20,000 bases of DNA from Hirudo medicinalis. Its lineage: Eukaryota; Annelida; Clitellata; Hirudinida; Hirudinidae. How positions within the stretch are numbered: the stretch's first letter is position 1; the number at the start of each line of letters is the position of its first letter. Below, one piece after another: positions 16,788 through 20,000 of the stretch. The stretch lies in contig MPNW01000220.1 in the NCBI GenBank assembly GCA_011800805.1, positions 279,728 to 299,727 on the forward strand, given 5' to 3'. Below the pieces are notes generated by a model that ran no database searches, was not told where the DNA came from, and saw only the letters and a program-made list of their open reading frames with translations. Position numbers and translations under genes: made by a program.

Positions 16788-17100
16788 CAAGACTGATGAT
16801 GATAATGATGGTGGTGATGATAATGGTAATGATGATGGTGGTGATGATGATGGTTGTGTGGGGATTTCCATGGAGATTACATTTGAAGTCTTTTGTTGGA
16901 TTTAAGGAATCCTTATCAGGAATAATTGCATTTATCCCGTTGCTATTGAAATTTTTATACTTAATTTAAGATCAATATTTTTTTTTTAATTTTTTTGGAT
17001 GACCGAACAATGTCGACATTTATTATGATTAGTATTTGCATAGTCTTTTTTCCCCACAATTTTGTGAACCTTTGGACCCGTTGAACTACGAATTGATCTG
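16788..17100 (+). other. Probable SZT2 3' UTR start
   Basis: Sequence after the stop codon begins with a GAT/GGT-rich repeat (about 16792-16860) and then AT-rich DNA. I found no convincing AATAAA here. The nearest ATTAAA is near 17286 and an AATAAA is at 18743-18748. The 3' end therefore cannot be fixed. Confidence 0.4.
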
Positions 17101-17220
17101 AAATTCTCTCAAAACTTGTTTTCAAGAAATTCATTGCAATTCAAAAGGTGCTGAATTACAAAGACTCCTCCATAATGACTCGTCGAGCTAACTATCTCCG
17201 TGATATGACGACAGTAATGA

Positions 17221-17345
17221 TGGTGATTATACGTAATTTAATATATTATATAATATTATAATATAAGTGTTAATAATTACTTAATAATTAAATCATTGTT
17301 TAATTATTTAATGATGAATTTATTACGTTATTATTATTAGGTTTA
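17221..17345. repeat. AT-rich simple sequence in the 3' flank
   Basis: A stretch of ATA, TTA and AAT units with no coding potential. Confidence 0.6.
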
Positions 17346-17770
17346 ATTCAATCAAATTACATTAGTAACCCTAGTGGTGCTCACCCCATGGTGAACTCCG
17401 GATGACTTTCTGATCTCTTCCACCAAGCTTTTCTCTTGTCAACTTTAACCTTTGACCTTCTGCTTGCTGAGGCATTCATTTGCACGAGCTAAATTAATGC
17501 ATTGAATACATTAAGACAAAAAGACCCGGATAATGTCGACGTTCGCGAATGTTGAGACTTGAGATGCAGCCTTGGCATTTCTGTCTTTCTCTTGTCAGGT
17601 GGACTGCATTCATTTGCATACATTAGGGAAATTAGTTGTAAAATATATTCCAGAGGTTAAGGGATGAATGTCGAGCTGACTTGAGACCTTCGGGTTCATG
17701 TGTCACTGGTATGAGTCGTTGTGAAAGGATTTAATCACCGATATAAATAGCTCGTATTGTGATAAAAATA

Positions 17771-17845
17771 TGCACCCGCACGGTCTAATGGTTAAGACTT
17801 CGCCTCACGATGGCAGCACGGATTCGAATCCCATTGCGGGAGCAC
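17771..17845 (+). repeat. tRNA-derived SINE head or tRNA pseudogene
   Basis: It resembles a tRNA. The acceptor pair is CCCGCA (17775-17780) with TGCGGG (17835-17840). The D arm has a perfect GTCT/AGAC stem (17783-17786, 17795-17798) around AATGGTTA, and a box A-like GGTCTAATGG. A GCC/GGC anticodon stem core encloses a 7-base loop TCACGAT. Box B is GGATTCGAATCCC (17820-17832). The anticodon and T stems have mismatches and position 33 is not U, so a working tRNA is unlikely. A non-tRNA body and a TTA tract (17959-17993) follow, as in many tRNA-derived SINEs. Confidence 0.6.
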
Positions 17846-17957
17846 CGTCCTAATCATCTAGCTATGCAACGGGCGTTAATGAACAATTATTTATTTATAA
17901 AAAATATGATAGAATTTATAATTGCTCCTCAGTTTACATCCATGTGGCAAGTAGATC

Positions 17958-17958
<1 letters not shown>

Positions 17959-17993
<35 letters not shown>
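17959..17993. repeat. TTA microsatellite
   Basis: About eleven TTA units, possibly the tail of the tRNA-derived repeat upstream. Confidence 0.85.
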
Positions 17994-18251
17994 TGTTGTT
18001 GTTATTACTATTATCATTAGTATTATTGTAATCGTCGTCATCATCGATGATTCATACATATCAATTCATTAGAGGCATCAATCCACTGAATTCGACGCTA
18101 AGGTTAAACAAGGAAAGCTATATCGATTGCACATCCGCTGAATTTAGCACCCTCCTGTGTTTGTGGAGCTATTTGAAGATGTTCTCTCCATCTTTGGAAA
18201 AGTCAAATGGCCACCTAAGGTCACCACTATCTTTGTCGAGTCACGTGATCG

Positions 18252-18333
18252 TCATCATCATCATCACCACCACCATCATCATCATCATAACCACCATCAT
18301 CATCATCATCATCACCACCATCATCATCATCAT
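18252..18333. repeat. CAT/CAC microsatellite
   Basis: About 27 trinucleotide units of CAT and CAC. The poly-His and poly-Ile open frames here are repeat artefacts. Confidence 0.92.
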
Positions 18334-19021
18334 TGTGTCAGCGATAAGTTGGTTGTCTTCAACGGGTCAACATTAATTGGAATTTAGTTTCCTGGTTGCT
18401 TGCAGGGAGTTCACCCTCCTAGTGGGGTGTAGATGCTGAGAGAGATGGGGGGGTGGTGTCCCCAAAATGTTTTTTTTTTCTATCACACCAACCAGTCTGT
18501 CAGATCAACCACCGAACCACCAGACTCAAAGCCTCCTTCCAAGAGAACGAATGACAAAGGTTGAGGACAGATGCCGCATAAAATCACTGAATTATAATCT
18601 CGGTCCTTAAAAACTTTTATCAGACAAAAACGAGAGTTTCTTTCTCAGGCAATTCCATATTAAATTTAGCTAAAGTTGTTGGGTTTTTCTGAGTGCAGAC
18701 TGAGAAAGTACACGGACGTGGAGAGTACCAATCACAAGTACAAATAAAACACTCATTGCGCTTGAAGTCACTTCGGGAACCTCGGGAAGAATTTCATTTT
18801 CAATTTCGTAATAAATTAATTTAATTTCATAATAATCTGCAAAATAATAATAGTGATGCTGGTGATGACGATAGTGACGATGATGACAGGAGCAACAGCC
18901 CTTGCAATATCACTGAAATGATTAACTAAAACGCTTAGTGACCACTTAATGAGTTGATGAGTTAATGAAGTTGATTGCTGGGCAAAAGCCAACTCACAGG
19001 CACGACTTTTGGTACCTTACT

Positions 19022-19084
19022 CATCCCTAACCCTATCCTTACCCCTAACCTAACCCTATCCCTACCCTTAACCCTAACCCTACC
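19022..19084. repeat. Degenerate interstitial telomere-like repeat
   Basis: About ten units of CCCTAA with variants (CCCTAT, CCTTAC, CCCTAC), the complement of TTAGGG. It is flanked by single-copy-looking sequence on both sides, so it is interstitial and not a chromosome end. Confidence 0.8.
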
Positions 19085-19929
19085 TCATGACCCTGGAAAT
19101 CTAAGTAGAACTGACAAAGTAGTTTCTTATGAGTAGGCCTCCTTTGCCCGTCACTTCTCCAACCACCAATGAAGTTGATGAGTTAAGAGATGGAGAGAAG
19201 GAAGCGAGTATGACGATGTCTTGTAGAATATTTTGAAGAATTGTCAGTTATTGTCAACATTTTTCAATTACTCAGTAAGTGATGCAAAGTTGTTGTTGTC
19301 GGAGCGTTTGAAATAACAAACTTGAGACAACAAACATTGTTCGTTTTAAAATTTTACTTGGTTACGACAAAAAAGAAGAAATTCTTCGTTGAATTTTAAG
19401 TGATGAATGACTTGTTTTTTAATAATAATACTTTGGTTATTAAATGATGAAACATCACGTCACAAAAACTCCCTCCTGTGATTGGTTGCTATTTTTGTCC
19501 TTAGTTCAGGGTGCGTCCATCAACTGAAGAGCATGTTAACAAAGACACCGCCAAAGAAATTCAATAAACTTTTTGAACCTAAAATATTTAAATTAATGGA
19601 AAATTTAAAACAAAATATTTTTAAAATTTTGCCTGTTGAATAATTAAACAAAAAAAAATAAAGAAAAGAAAAACTTAATGATGACACGACAAACGTCTGC
19701 AAGACAAAATCACTGTATTTATACGAAAACGTAACCGAATCACAAATCTTCGACTTAAGATTAGAAGCCAGCTGATCAAGGATGCCACTCAATTCTCATC
19801 AAGAATTCATGAGATGACAAGGTGAAGGTGACTGGGCGGTCAGGTAAGTGGTCGTAGGTGGGCAATGGATTGGGAAGTTAAGCATAAACAAGCGCAGTAA
19901 AATTAATAAATTAAGCTGATAATAACGAC

Positions 19930-20000
19930 GATGTCGACGACGACGATGATGATGACGATGATGGTGATGAAGATGATGACGACGACGACGATGAAGATGA
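19930..20000. repeat. GAC/GAT microsatellite running off the window
   Basis: GAC, GAT and GAA units. An Asp/Glu frame is open through it, but it has a stop just upstream at 19911-19920 and no acceptor that I trust, so I treat it as simple repeat. Confidence 0.75.

Noticed and set aside
17771..17845. Functional tRNA gene
   Set aside because: Mismatches in the anticodon and T stems, a six-pair acceptor and a non-U at position 33 argue against function.
18157..18387. Poly-His protein
   Set aside because: It is the CAT/CAC microsatellite. Only the short segment before the repeat looks exon-like, and that is reported as a finding.
19022..19084. True chromosome end
   Set aside because: Units are degenerate and few, and ordinary sequence continues for about 900 bases beyond.
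19520..19792. Minus-strand 90-residue frame with a hydrophobic stretch and a nearby TATAAATA
   Set aside because: The composition follows AT-rich DNA, the hydrophobic stretch is Phe/Ser/Leu from A/T runs, and there is no splice or family support.

Overview
This is a window of nuclear DNA from an animal, most likely an invertebrate that I cannot place further. The evidence is a many-exon gene with GT-AG introns of about 70 to 620 bases, AT-rich introns full of trinucleotide microsatellites, decayed LINE retrotransposons of several clades, and a degenerate CCCTAA/TTAGGG-type block. The main gene has an animal KICSTOR subunit as its best match. From general knowledge that gene is missing from Drosophila and C. 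elegans, which argues against a fly or that nematode. There is one ambiguous base, at 1798.

Layout. (1) Bases 1-5604 are a pile of LINE fragments, all on the minus strand. They comprise a CR1/jockey-type reverse transcriptase piece (1-168), three head-to-tail fragments that look R4/Dong-like (about 220-577, 604-1420 and 1420-2462), and a 3.06-kb R2-group element (2463-5525). The last is nested inside the third R4-like fragment and flanked by a perfect 79-bp direct repeat. (2) Bases 5760-16787 hold 24 well-supported exons plus one candidate exon on the plus strand. They encode roughly the C-terminal 1,620 residues of an SZT2-like protein, ending at a TGA at 16785-16787. Every exon-exon phase is compatible. 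The 5' half of the gene lies outside the window to the left, so the LINE pile probably sits in one of its introns, antisense to it. (3) Bases 16788-20000 are 3' flank: a probable 3' UTR with a GAT/GGT repeat, a tRNA-derived SINE-like sequence, CAT and TTA microsatellites, degenerate telomere-like repeats, two short unassigned exon-like segments, and a GAC/GAT tract running off the end.

Function. SZT2 is the large scaffold of KICSTOR (with KPTN, ITFG2 and KICS2). KICSTOR places GATOR1 on the lysosome, so that mTORC1 is switched off when amino acids or glucose are scarce. No other gene can be identified with confidence. The most unusual structure is the nested R2-group LINE with its very long target-site duplication. 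I found no evidence for a new multi-gene system.
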